A stretch of DNA of 64,000 bases, from positions 1 to 64,000 of the forward strand of contig JASPKZ010000423.1 of the NCBI GenBank assembly GCA_030220185.1. Direction: 5' to 3'. This stretch comes from Diploptera punctata (lineage: Eukaryota; Arthropoda; Insecta; Blattodea; Blaberidae). Every line of letters begins with the position of its first letter. The first letter of the stretch is position 1. The notes under the pieces are model-generated. The model saw only the letters and a program-made list of their open reading frames with translations. It was not told where the DNA came from and made no database searches. Positions 9,967 to 20,465 of this stretch are shown piece by piece. Position numbers and translations under genes: made by a program.

Positions 9967-10924
9967 ATGCCTAGTTGGATAGATGTAATATCCAAAGACC
10001 ATCTCGCTCGAGAGTTAAACCTACTAGGTATTGAGGTTGAAGGTGATGTAAACATATTACGTCAGCGGCTTAAAAATCATATGAATTCTCTCTCCCCGGC
10101 TGAACAAATGTTAATAAAGCGTAAGTTTATTGTAGATAGTGCAAATCAAGAGGGATTATTTGGCAGAACAGCATAAGAATATAAGTGATCATAGACTTAG
10201 CTCTATCAAAGATTTTTCGAGTGGAACTGTCTCCAACCTTTCTCCTTTTTTGGAAGAGAATAATCAGCGGATTTTCCGAGAGTTAATTAGAAAAGTTGAT
10301 CCCTGCGACGGTGAAGATAAGGAATCGCTAGTGGTCTTCCTCATTAAAATTAACTCGCTCTTCGAATTGAAATTGGTTCCCGATGAGTATTTTGTAAACT
10401 CGATTTTGAGTTGCATCGGAGGAATTCTATTGAAAGTCTGGAGTGAAGTTGTTAAGTTGAGATTCTCTTGGATGGAGAGTTTAGAACATGTGGAGTGTTC
10501 ACTGTTGCCTCCTACATTGTTGGAAGACTTTTGGATTAAATTTGTCTCACGACGATTCCAAATGCCTAAGGAATCTTTGTTGGAGTTTATCTCCAATATA
10601 CAAGGAGCTTCACTTGTGTTGAATCCTTTATTTTCGGAAGAAAAGTTAATTGATCTCATTCTGCAAAATATGTCCCCGGCTACTAGACAGCAGTTGGTTT
10701 TTGCTACGAAGCCTCAAAATGTAGCCGAAATGTGTGGCTTGGCCAGGAAAGTGGCGGATTTCGAGATCGCTGAAAGACAGAGGGACTTTAGGGAGAAAAG
10801 TAGAATTGACAACTTAAGTAAATCTAATACTTTGGCGAGTCGTTCCTCTTGGCAATCAAAAAAGAATCTACAATGTTGGAAATGTCAGCGGTATGGGCAT
10901 CTTTCTAGAGAGTGTCGATCTTAG
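9967..10924 (+). CDS. Gag-like protein of LTR retrotransposon, frameshifted
   Basis: ATG at 9967 opens a frame to 10176 whose first ~45 residues look SAP-like (LARELNLLGIEVEGD, then LRQRLKNHM). A second frame, +1 relative to it and overlapping from about 10139, runs to the stop at 10924. It contains a capsid-like helical region (DEYFVNSILSCIGG; FVSRRFQMPKESLLEF) and ends in a retroviral-type zinc knuckle, CWKCQRYGHLSREC (CX2CX4HX4C). The frame change near 10139-10176 is probably a one-base indel; programmed frameshifting inside gag would be unusual. The protein would package element RNA in cytoplasmic particles. No pol follows. Confidence 0.85.
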
Positions 10925-11751
10925 TCTACGTGGTTTGTTTATATATATATATATATATATATATATGTTTGTTTGGGATATTGAAGTATACTAATGTTAA
11001 ATATGAATATTTGAGCTGATTGTACCATCCTTTTCGTTGTCAGAGTTACCAGAATGAGTTTTTGTACATGTGGTTCAGGTCTTGCTAATGAGACGCAAAA
11101 CTAAATTCTAAAAAAGGGTGAATAGAAGTTAGTCGGCGTCCATGACCACATTATAATACAACATGTTGATCTAATTAAATTATGTAATGCTGTGGAGTAA
11201 ACCCAAGCATGTTTGTAGAAAAAAGAGCTGTATGTTAAGCTAGATATTTTGTATTATGACACATGTTGAAGTAGTATATCTATGGTTCTGCTTTCCTGCT
11301 TTTGCCTGTTCTTTGTTTCAGTTTACCTTTCCTTAAACATTGGCAGTTCGACAGTTTGTAAGCCTGGAGTGTTCGGCAGTCGAGCGCTTGGGAGGATCCG
11401 GCCGACCCCCGAGTGCCCAGCTGACCAGCATAGTGGCTTTTGGAACTACGGATTCCTGGAAAGCGGTTGGAACGGGATTGCGATCCGGCAATCCAATCAT
11501 CATATCGTCACCCGGGGCTTCACCTGGAACACCGCAGACTTGTACTATGGCGGCTGAATCAAATGGAGTTTATTTTCAGCGCATGAATAGTCTACATTAA
11601 AGCGAGTGTGGTGATTGTGATATTGGGGACGATGGAAGATTTGCATTAATAGTACCGCTGGAATCCGATAGTGTTTATGTGACCCTCCCAACGTGGGATT
11701 GTTTCACTGGACATTACTTTAAAGCCTATGGACTCTTTTTCTTTTTACCCG
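10925..11751 (+). other. Internal region of the LTR element, no pol detected
   Basis: After a (TA)n run at about 10941-10966 the sequence is AT-rich. It then becomes distinctly more GC-rich at about 11360-11560, with short overlapping frames and CTTTGTTTCAG and CATTGGCAG acceptor-like stretches near 11320-11346. No RT YxDD, integrase or protease motif is seen in any frame. The GC-rich block could be a remnant of a deleted gene or captured host sequence. Confidence 0.7.
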
Positions 11752-11771
11752 GAGGGTGTAGGGGGAGCTAT
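11752..11771 (+). promoter_or_regulatory. Probable polypurine tract
   Basis: GGAGGGTGTAGGGGGAGCTA lies immediately upstream of the 3' LTR (TGAACC at 11772), at the position where plus-strand DNA priming is expected. Confidence 0.75.
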
Positions 11772-12635
11772 TGAACCGAAAGTACCTTTTTGCGGTTCAG
11801 TTATTCATCTTTGTGCTCCTCCAGAACATTTATGAAGCCTGCCAATGTCCCTTGTTCCGTGTGGCTACCCCTTCCCTTTTACCCTTTCCTCCGCGCATCT
11901 TTATAGCGCACATCCCCTCTACCCGCGAACCTTTTATAAGCTTGGTAATCTCAATGAACCTTATCATTCGATCGGCCTAGCAAGTGGCGTTATGTTGTGT
12001 AGAAGTGGATTCAGTATCCGAATCCAGCTTAAGTGCACCATGCATCGGCAAAGTTAACATGGTGATTTATAAGATAAACAAGTGGATTGTGACCGAGGAA
12101 TGGTCGGATTTGAGTTAGTCCAATCAAGCATGGAAAAAGGAATTCCAATGGAGTTTGGACATGTATGAGTGTGACAGTTTGTATGGTATGTTATTTATTC
12201 AGTTATACTTTGTTATTATCTATGTCTGATCGATTGATCGAAGATCAATCTTTTGTTATTCATTTATTACTTTGTTTTTTTTACAATCAACACTTGTTTT
12301 TCATTAAAAGCTTAACTTTTATATTACGCCCCTTGTTGTTATTTAAGAGTAATCATTGTTCTCTATCCTGTAACGAAGTTATTTCATCCTATGCAATTTA
12401 TAATCAGTATTTATATTTATATGCACGTTCAACTGGAAAAGAAAGATGAATTGTTAGCCGCCTTCTATGGGCCCGAGGCAGGCTGTTTTCTCATTAATAA
12501 CTTCTTTAGATATCAGGAACACGTTACTAAGTACAGCATAGTCATAACCCAACGATCCCGGAAGGTAGCAGTAGCAGTGAAGGTGGTTCATTCGCCACAT
12601 ATTGTTAAGTCAGAGTGGAGGTATGACACGCCACA
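11772..12635 (+). repeat. 3' LTR of gag-only retrotransposon
   Basis: 864 bp, near-identical to the 5' LTR, including the shared block around 12040-12560. Small differences include a one-base change in a poly(T) length and ATAACAAGCC versus ATGACACGCC near the end. Followed by the CTCC duplication. Confidence 0.9.
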
Positions 12636-12985
12636 CTCCATTCATCCGTAATACACTGAGGTAGCACAATAGATCTTTTAGGTTATGGTGCTGAGGGTGT
12701 CTGCCCCCTTAGTTCTAATAAAGAACTAAACAACTAAATATATTAGCACAAGAACATATTTTATATAACTGGTATATTGTCTGTGCGGCTTATAGTCCAT
12801 GTGTAACTACTAATTGGACACTAAGAAATGGTATATTACGATGCGAGGTTGGGAAGTGGTTTTTACAGAATCGAGGAAAAATGTTTAAAAACCGAGAGAT
12901 AGCGAGATTTTTAATTTCCGAGATTCTGTAAAACACTTCACAAACGTGCGTTGCACATAATTCTTTTTGCGCGATGGTGTTTTCA
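12636..12985. other. Flank of LTR element with an imperfect hairpin
   Basis: No gene. At about 12853-12950 GAAGTGGTTTTTACAGAATC is mirrored by GATTCTGTAAAACACTTC, an imperfect inverted repeat with about 25-bp arms, possibly a small MITE. Confidence 0.5.
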
Positions 12986-12989
12986 AAAT

Positions 12990-13700
12990 AATGAATAATA
13001 GTAAAATAATAACATAGGCTCAATTCTGGAAATGCGTGTTATTATGCATTGCAGAGACTCTTGATGTCCCAACTCCTTTCAGAAAACTCTAAACTGAAAA
13101 TATATAAAACTATTATTCTACCAGTTATATTATATGGGTGCGAAACATGGACTCTTACTTTAAGGCAGGAAAGGAGATTACAGGTATTTGAGAATAAAGT
13201 ACTTAGGAAAATTTTTGAACCAAAGAGAGACGAACAGACAGGTGAATGGAGAAGACTGCATAACAATGAACTACATGGTCTTTATAGGAAGCCAGATATA
13301 ATAAGAACAGTTAAGTCTCGTAGACTGCGATGGGCAGGTTATGTTGCACGTATGGGGAATGAAAGATTTGCATGGAAGCTTCTTGTAGGAATGCCAGAGG
13401 GAAAACGCCCAGTGGTAGACCAAGAATGAGGTGGGAGAATAACATTAACTATGATTTGAGGGAAGTAGATTATACAGGGAATGATTGGAAGGTATTAGCT
13501 CAGGATAGGGATGTATGGAGAGTAAAACTTCAAAATAAAAAAAATATGAAATATTTTAAGTAAAATTCTGACATACTTAAATCATTAACCAATTATAAAT
13601 TCATAATATTTCAACAATTCCTATTTATAAAAGAGCTTATGTCCGCGCGGCCATGAACCTACGGGTTCGATAGTACCAGTGAGTAAGAGTAAGTAAGTAA
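12990..13700 (+). mobile_element. RTE-type LINE RT C-terminal fragment, relatively well preserved
   Basis: The frame 13049-13429 reads KTIILPVILYGCETWTLTLR, VFENKVLRKIF and RLRWAGYVARMGNERFAW, then PEGKRPV. It shifts frame near 13410 and continues RMRWENNINYDLREVDYTGN. About 110 bp of unrelated AT-rich sequence (about 13524-13633) interrupts the extreme 3' end, which resumes as CTTATGTCCGCGCGGCCATG and (GTAA)n. Non-functional remnant without the RT core. Confidence 0.85.
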
Positions 13701-13739
13701 AATAATAACATCTTTGTTGAAAATATTTTTTTTTTTTTG

Positions 13740-14101
13740 CAAATGCCCCAGGTTGTCTTTCGAGATTCCTGGTGTTCTCTCCTGGCATAGCGTACTTGTA
13801 ACCCACGTCTGAGGTTGGGGCGCCTGGAAGGCGGGGTTACGTTGCCCCGATGATATGATGGGTGATGATGATAGTGGTGCGCCAGGAGAGTCCCTAATCT
13901 AAGCGTAATCTAAGATGAATATGAATGATGATGATTGCGATGACCATATTATTTCGGGGACCGTTTGGGCCTTAAAGTTTTCCTTGACATTTGCCTTACA
14001 GGTGAGGTAAAACCCCGATAAAACCTCACCCAGAAAAACTGTCCCGACCGGGGATCGAACCCGGACAAGGCAGCACGCTACCTCGAGACCACAGCGGTTG
14101 G
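13740..14101 (-). repeat. SINE-1b (SINE-1 head with alternative tail)
   Basis: On the minus strand the SINE-1 head with B-box GGGTTCGATCCCCGG (14049-14063) is followed by SINE-1 body to about 13943. The alternative tail begins there (CATCATCATTCATATTC ... GTAACCCCGCCTTCCAGGCG) and ends near the CCAGG...GGGGCATTTGC block. The head is missing about 10 bp. Confidence 0.8.
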
Positions 14102-14580
14102 AAATATTTGCGTTCATTATAAACAAAATTGACTAACGTTAACAGTGTGGGCAATGTTTATTAATTGAAACAACAGGACGCTTTAAAAACAATTATTGAT
14201 GACATGACCGCAAGTACGTATTTATTGTTTTATATTTTTCCAAATAAAGTTCAGTTAATTTAAAATACAGTGATTTGTTTCGTATTATGTATATTAACAC
14301 TACCTTTTGGATATTTTCTGTATATACGAGTACATTGCACGTATTATACATAGAGGGCAGTGATTTTACTTCCCGCACGTGGGTGTAAATGTAATATTAC
14401 AGTATAGTTATTTCGGTTGGCAACCCCGAAATGCAGGAAGTTGAACTTTCAATAATGGTCGCCATTGCTGGTAAGTACGACAAAACGCGCTATCGCGCAA
14501 AAATGTTATTTGTAAGCACGAAAGGCGTCCACAGCTACCTTATCATTGTCATCATCACAACGTAAAATATTAAAATACAT
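14102..14580. other. No gene seen
   Basis: AT-rich unique-looking sequence with only short frames. Nothing recognisable. Confidence 0.5.
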
Positions 14581-14993
14581 ACCTGGCAGGTGCCCTCAGG
14601 TCGTCCTCAACTACGTAGGTTAAAAAAAATAAACTTTTAATAATTGTAGGCTTTTTGGATACCGGCTTCCATAATCAGCAGAAGGATATGCGCTACTAAT
14701 TAATGTTGTTTTGCGACGCTGGAAGGCCACTGATATCAAAAGTGTCACAAAACAACAACAAATAGTAGCGGATATCCTTCTGCTCATGATGAAAGTTGGA
14801 TTCTGAAAGGTCATCAATTCTTAAAAGTAGCTAACGACGACGATGGAAGGCCGTTGATATCAAAAAGCGTCACAAAACAACAATTAGTAGTGCATATCCT
14901 TCTCCTGATGATAGAACCTGGTTTCCGAAATCTCATCAGTTCTTAAAAAATTTAAAAACAATTTTAACCTAGTTGAGGACGACACTGCCAGGT
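14581..14993. mobile_element. FB-2 foldback element with internal duplication
   Basis: The ends ACCTGGCAG ... GTCGTCCTCAACTACGTAGG and AACCTAGTTGAGGACGACAC ... TGCCAGGT are inverted copies. Inside, one unit (GATATCC TTCTGC ... TTCTTAAAA) appears once inverted and twice direct (about 14766-14825 and 14888-14950). The direct units contain CTGATGAT or CATGATGA followed by GAAA spacing, resembling hammerhead-ribozyme cores. The same end motif occurs at 19365-19540, 36262-36360 and 36959-37402. Confidence 0.7.
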
Positions 14994-15114
14994 ATCTATT
15001 TTAACACCTTATTTTGTGATAATTTATATCAACAAAATTTTAGTATGAATCTTATCAGTATTGTATATTATCATTGGTATTATTATTATTGTTACTAAAA
15101 TTGTCATTATTATC

Positions 15115-15460
15115 ATAACAACATTAAAGGAAACGAGAAATAAATTATACAATACCATGGCGATTCGTGCTCTTCCATATGGCAGTGAATCATGGAGAAT
15201 CAATGCACCTGACCTCTCAAGAATAAGAGCTGCAGAGATGAGATATACGAAAAACAGCAGGATGCAAATGGTCGGACTATACAACTAATACAAAAATAAC
15301 AAACCAATAAAAATTACTCCGGTGTTAGAAAAAATATAAAATTACAAAACTGAGTGGTCAGAAGATGTCGATTGCCACAGTATAAATTACCAAAAAATCC
15401 TGAATTCTCACAAACCGATTGAAAGAAAGACGTGATAGCGTCCAATAAAGAGACTTTTGG
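15115..15460 (+). mobile_element. Non-LTR RT C-terminal fragment
   Basis: The frame 15121-15285 reads KLYNTMAIRALPYGSESWRI and LSRIRAAEMRYTK, equivalent to the LINE domain with YGSETW and AEMRFLR. Frame breaks follow. Weakly LINE-like to about 15460. Confidence 0.65.
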
Positions 15461-15589
15461 ACTAGTCCTATAGCTAGACCGTAAGAATCCAACAAGTGGC
15501 CTAACTTCATGGAAGATGATGACAAATATCATTACTATAATTTAATTACTATTATCGTTATTAATATTTATTGTATTCATTTTGCAGGT

Positions 15590-16035
15590 TTCACAATATC
15601 TTCCTGCATACAATTTTACTGACTTTCTCCTCCATATATCTATGTAGTTCCAATCCCCATAGTCTAATCTTTTTCCCTCTTTCTACTCAAAACACCCATC
15701 AATCCACGTTACATTTGGCCGTCCTCTTCTTCATCTACTAAGAGGTACCCAATCTAGCATTCTTCTTGGGAATCTCTCCTCTGTCATTCCTTTTACGTGA
15801 ACATACTTTTTCTATTGTTTGTTTTTTATGAAATCCATAATTGAAGTTTGAACATCCATCTTTTGTTTTACTACGTTGTTTCTTATTTTATCTCTTCTAG
15901 AAATTCCAACTGAACGCCTTCAAAAACCCATTTCTGCAAATTTTAATGTACTTACTGTTCTAGATTTTAATTCCCACGTTTCTGCACCGTATGTCATTGC
16001 ACTGCTTCTTATTGTATTAAAAATGTTTGTTTTTG
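15590..16035 (-). mobile_element. Non-LTR LINE RT C-terminal fragment
   Basis: The minus strand yields LINE-like stretches such as MTYGAETWELKSRTVSTLKF (degenerate) and a GRPNVTWIDGCFE-like element, with many stops. A related minus-strand fragment lies at 48239-48430 (shared ATGGCCGTCCTCTTCTTC and TGTTTGTTTTTTAAGAAATC blocks). Confidence 0.6.
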
Positions 16036-16068
16036 TTTAAGACCATATATTCTGATATTATTAGTATT

Positions 16069-16070
16069 AG

Positions 16071-16117
<47 letters not shown>

Positions 16118-16137
16118 TATTACTATTATTACTATTG

Positions 16138-16217
<80 letters not shown>
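16069..16217. repeat. (ATT)n microsatellite, interrupted
   Basis: About 150 bp of ATT units with a few interruptions, ending exactly at the head of a SINE-1 copy. Such arrays elsewhere in the window are LINE 3' tails. Confidence 0.95.
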
Positions 16218-16218
<1 letters not shown>

Positions 16219-16530
16219 GTCCACCGCTGCGCTCTGGTCCCGAGGTACGTGTTGCCTTGTCACGCAGCGGAACCGGGTTTGATTCCCGGTCGTGAGGTTT
16301 TTTCTGGGGTTTTCCTCACCTGTAAGAGAAATGTCAGAAAGCTGAGGGCCCAACGGTCCAGAAAATCATCCGGCCATCATCATCCTTATCATTATCATTA
16401 TCCTTCACCGTTGTGGAAAGCAACGGGAAGCTACCACACCTATAATTCCCTAGTAAAGCTGCAAAGCATAGCATGAAAATGCTATGATTGCAGTGAAAAC
16501 CTGCCCTCGGGCAGAATTATTATGGATGGA
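16218..16530 (+). repeat. SINE-1, full length
   Basis: Head GTCCACCGCTGCGCTCTGGT; B-box variant GGGTTTGATTCCCGG; body and tail complete to GCAGAATTATTATGGATGGA. Flanked upstream by a long (ATT)n and downstream by ATTATTATTA. Confidence 0.85.
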
Positions 16531-16822
16531 TTATTATTAAACATTTAAAATATTTAAGAGGAATTAGTTGAAAGTACATTTTATCCTCTTTGGACTTCCG
16601 TCAATATTCCTATCCAAAAGCTCATTTCGAAATTTCGTAAAAATCTAAACCCATGCACATAACTTGACTTTCCATCCTTGCATCGCAGATAACAATTAGA
16701 ACGCATGGCTGGCACAGACATTAAATTATTCGGCCGTAAATACTGGAGACTATGGTTTCGTTATAAAACATCGAAACCAATGTATGTAGAGAAATTTTGC
16801 ATGCTCATCTGTTGATTTAGTA

Positions 16823-17379
16823 TACAGGTGCTCTAAAATTCTCCTTAGAAACTTCTACGACTTGTAGAGGGGACTGAGTTGATAATATTTAGAATTGAAA
16901 ACCATGTCCGGAAACTTATCCTTTCCGTTCTACAGCCATTTGAAAACATGTTTTTAACGCGACCACTTTTACAAGTAATTTATTATGAGGCGTGACACAG
17001 TACATCACTTGTTTTACAATTCAACTCATTAATAACCAAAGAAACAAAATGGAAACTGAATTAATGACTTACATTAATAATCTCGGATACACCCTCCACA
17101 ATCAATCTTTGCAGTTTTCAAAATTTTGAAAAATTTTGACATTTTTTGAAAAAATACACCAAGTATTGGAATACTCGATAGGGAAATTTTCGATTTAGAC
17201 GAATCGCGAAGCTATTATTTGTTGAGACACGTGACGTACGTTCAGGCAATGCTTGTTTTCAAACGGCCGTAGCACGGAAACGATACGTTTCCAGGCATTG
17301 TTTCCAATTCTAAATATTATCAACTCAGTCTCCTCTACAAGTCCTAGAAGTATGCAAAGGGAATTTTAGAGCACCTGTA
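16823..17379. mobile_element. MITE with long TIRs, mariner-like TA duplication
   Basis: Left end TACAGGTGCTCTAAAATTC through GTTGATAATATTTAGAATTG is mirrored at the right end with a few mismatches, giving TIRs of roughly 85-90 bp. TA dinucleotides at 16821-16822 and 17380-17381 fit a Tc1/mariner target duplication. The interior is non-coding, so it is non-autonomous. Confidence 0.8.
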
Positions 17380-17381
17380 TA

Positions 17382-17924
17382 CTCCACTCTAATAGCTTCC
17401 ACCTACACTTATGGAAAGTTACGTATGTACCTCTCTATGAAGTAGTTGAGTACACCAGGCTGTCGTGCGCAAGCTCCGGATGCTTTATCGGATATCTTCA
17501 AGCTGCCAGTACTAAGTTTCGTCTTACATAACTACGTCGTTAAAATCCTTTGTTTCTACAATTGGAAGAATTCTGATCGAATCTAACCATCGTTCAAGAT
17601 GTCTAAATGTTTTGTAACCTTCGTATCTTTCTCTACGTCATATTAGTATGTAAGATAGTTCACTGTGTGATTAAACGGTAATTCGATACGGCCCAGTTAT
17701 TTCTCTCGTTTAAATCTTCAGATCTCTGTCTTCTGGATTATTTTTATGCTTCCTTCTACTGTGGGACTTAACACTACCATGAGGTTCACTATATCCTGGA
17801 CGGATCGTCTTTATGAAGGGAACAGACACACACAGAAGGCTTTCTTGGATCTGTGATTACTAGGAGAAATATTTTTACGTGCTAAAAATGGGGAAAAACA
17901 TATTTACTTTTATCGAATCACAAG
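17382..17924. other. No gene seen
   Basis: AT-rich sequence with no long frame and no repeat that recurs within the window. Confidence 0.5.
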
Positions 17925-18311
17925 ATAACTGTCTGCTAACAATCCCTCTTCATAAGCACTTCCTCTTATTCTACTTCCTTCACAGTAGCCTCTACCCGTT
18001 CCTGGAATTTCTTTTCTAAATATATCAGGGATTGCCGCTTATACAGTTGTTGTCTAGTAATTAATTTTTCTCTATTTATTTTAATTTATACTATGTCATT
18101 AATAATTTTTTCTCATTTTTTATATATCTTGTACATATTTCATTTAATTCGTTAAATCTAGAGTAAATAAAAATACATTATAAATAATAATTGACATGTA
18201 ATCGTTTATGTTAATATAATTTAGATGTAAGACTATTTTTTGTATTTTTTAAAACCTGGTTGAGTGGCAGATAAGGCCTTAAGGATTTAACTCTGCCAGA
18301 AAAAAGAAAGC

Positions 18312-18395
<84 letters not shown>

Positions 18396-18396
18396 G
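17925..18396 (+). mobile_element. LINE-B 3' end, diverged truncated copy
   Basis: Aligns with the last ~45 codons of LINE-B ORF2 (ACAAGATAACTGTCTGCTAA onward) with frame-breaking changes. The 3' UTR and an (ATT)n tail at 18313-18394 follow. Older than the 4385 and 22928 copies. Confidence 0.8.
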
Positions 18397-18900
18397 GCTG
18401 TTCTCTTGAGAAGATTTATAATTTTTTATTGATCTTCACCGATTATATATAGTAGATACCAAAAATGATCGTGATAAAAAAAATATGTATCGCACCTTGT
18501 GAAGAAGAGTGCTAGAAGTGTAAAAATTTCATAAATCGAGTTAAGACTACTATCTGTTAGAAAACATAGTTACAGATTTATTTCTCTATGGCTTCAAGTC
18601 ATGTACAACAAAATGGAGACATTATCAAATTGTGTCCATATCAAATAGTGTATGTACCTTTTTTAATTGTTAATAACTCAGAACTAAACTTTTTGTACTT
18701 GTAGCCGTCTTCTTCTATTGTAGATTTTCGTGGATATAATAATAATAATAATTAAGAACATTTGCTTGGGTTTTCCGCGTCTAGGAACTTTCTTTCACAA
18801 TGAATGGTATGTGGGTTCATGTCGAAATCAGTGACCAGAGGCCAACCTTGAATCCTTGACGCGGGAAACTCAAGAAACCTTTCTTAATTAAAAATAAATA
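18397..18900. other. No gene seen
   Basis: AT-rich sequence. GAATCCTTGACGCGGG near 18851 and CCGCGTCTAGGAAC near 18776 hint at an imperfect inverted repeat of about 150 bp, not resolved further. Confidence 0.4.
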
Positions 18901-18916
18901 AATATATATATATATA

Positions 18917-20027
18917 TCTATATATATAAAAATGAATGTATGTTTGTTTGTTTGTTTGTTAGCTTGTTTGTTCGTACTTTATGATTATGCGGCGGCCATA
19001 CCGTTTGATCCGATTGTGATGGGGGGGCTTTTTGCAACATGTTTCAGGAGATTCCCGGGATGAACATAGGCTATAAGAGTGTTGTGTTATTCAACTCCTA
19101 CACCCTTAAAAATCGCCCATTGTTATGGAAATCTTGAAAAAGTAGTTTTTTGGATGTTTAAATGGGATTACGCTGCCTAAATCCAGGACAAATTCACAAA
19201 TAAAATGTCCACATCAGAATTGAATACCTCAAAAAGCTGTGCAATAAAGTCCTCAACAGCATATGTTTATCTCTTAAGGATAATCAACACTTTTTAACTT
19301 CATATTAAAGCACCGTTGAGGTTATGTAATAGGATGTTAATTATATAATTTTTTACCTGGTAACTCAGTCGTCCTCAACTAAGTCATTAAATTTCTTCAA
19401 GTTATTCTAATATGGAGGCCTTTCGAAAACAATGATTCAACTTCTGCGTTTTAACTGGAACTATATTAGAACTGGAACTATATTAGAATAACTTGAAGTT
19501 TAATAACTTAGTTGAGGACGACTGACTACCAGGTAAAAAAAAATATAATTAACATCTTCTTACGGATAACTCACAATAACCATTTTTGTCTTTCATTGAT
19601 GCCAAGAAGATCGAGGCAAGTACATAGATTCCTGTGCAAGCATAGCAGCACATGGCGGGTATTCTTTTACTGATAACCCACAATAACGAATTTTGTCTTT
19701 TAGCTCATTTATGCCAAGAAGATCGGGATGAGTAGATTCCCGGACAACGCCAGGTAAACAGCACGGGGGTATTTAAAAATAATAACGATACGAAATTTTC
19801 CTTTCACTTATTTAACTAAACATAAAACACGTTGATTTTTCTATTTCAGCTCATTTATGTCAAGAAAATCGGGATTAGTAGATTCCCGAGCAACGCCGGG
19901 TAATCAGCACGGGGTATTTAAAAAATATAAACTTATAATTGTTTTTCTTGTTACTTGTTCAACTAAACATAAAAGCACATTAATTTTTATATATTTAGGC
20001 GTAGCAGTGCACACCAGGTATTAGCTA

Positions 20028-20028
<1 letters not shown>
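18917..20028 (+). mobile_element. Helitron-like non-autonomous element
   Basis: Begins TCTATATATATAAAAATGAA and ends CAGGTATTAGCTAG, with A before and T after: the A|TC...CTAG|T arrangement of Helitrons. The 3' end motif CAACGCCGGGTAATCAGCAC appears in two extra internal copies (about 19745-19790 and 19890-19925), suggesting serial 3'-end capture. An FB-2 palindrome lies inside (19365-19540). No Rep/helicase ORF. A terminal hairpin is not obvious, which lowers certainty. Confidence 0.6.

Positions 20029-20076
<48 letters not shown>
20029..20076. repeat. (TA)n microsatellite
   Basis: Uninterrupted TA run directly following the Helitron-like 3' end, then a ~45-bp RTE LINE scrap (20083-20125, GGAACATTTTTGGACGAAAG). 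Confidence 0.95.
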
Positions 20077-20081
<5 letters not shown>

Positions 20082-20242
20082 AGGAACATTTTTGGACGAA
20101 AGAGAGATGAACAAGTCACTCTAGAAGTTAGAATCTTTATTTACATTGAATATGTTTTTGTGAGATTTAATATAACTTTGATTTAATTGGAATTAAATCA
20201 TTTTATAATAACAATAATAATAATAATAATAATAATATAATA

Positions 20243-20463
20243 ATCATCATAGTACATTCACGAATTTAGGCCATTTGTTGACCTGTTTCGGCCTCAAGAG
20301 AAACACCATCCAAAAGTCTTTTGAGTGGACGTCCTGGTCTTCTTCTTCCTGCAGGTTGATATCTTAACGTTTGTTTGGGTATTCTGTGATCTTGCATTCG
20401 ATGAACATGTTGCATCCATCTTGACTTATAATCAGAAATTTTGTTTTCTAAAGGTTCCATGTT
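20243..20463 (-). mobile_element. Non-LTR LINE C-terminal fragment
   Basis: The minus-strand frame 20266-20460 reads MEPLENKISDYKSRWMQHVH, HRIPKQTLRYQPAGRRRPGR and PLKRLLDGVSLEAETGQQM. It is nearly identical to the longer minus-strand fragment at 46968-47333, so the two are recent relatives. Cut off at the junction with repeat E. Confidence 0.8.
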
Positions 20464-20465
20464 CC

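Larger units (their letters stand above)
8584..12635 (+). mobile_element. Complete LTR retrotransposon encoding only Gag
   Basis: Two long direct repeats (8584-9448 and 11772-12635) begin TG and end CA and differ at about a dozen bases by eye. CTCC precedes the left LTR (8580-8583) and follows the right LTR (12636-12639), a 4-bp target-site duplication. A primer-binding-like site starts 2 nt after the left LTR and a purine tract ends next to the right LTR. The internal 2.3 kb carries a gag-like ORF, and no protease, RT, RNase H or integrase motif is visible in any frame. Such elements would need pol in trans. A 4-bp duplication would fit Ty3/gypsy or BEL; the class is inferred. Confidence 0.9.

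Noticed and set aside
10264..10659. 131-codon minus-strand frame within gag
   Set aside because: Shadow of the gag frame; no motif.
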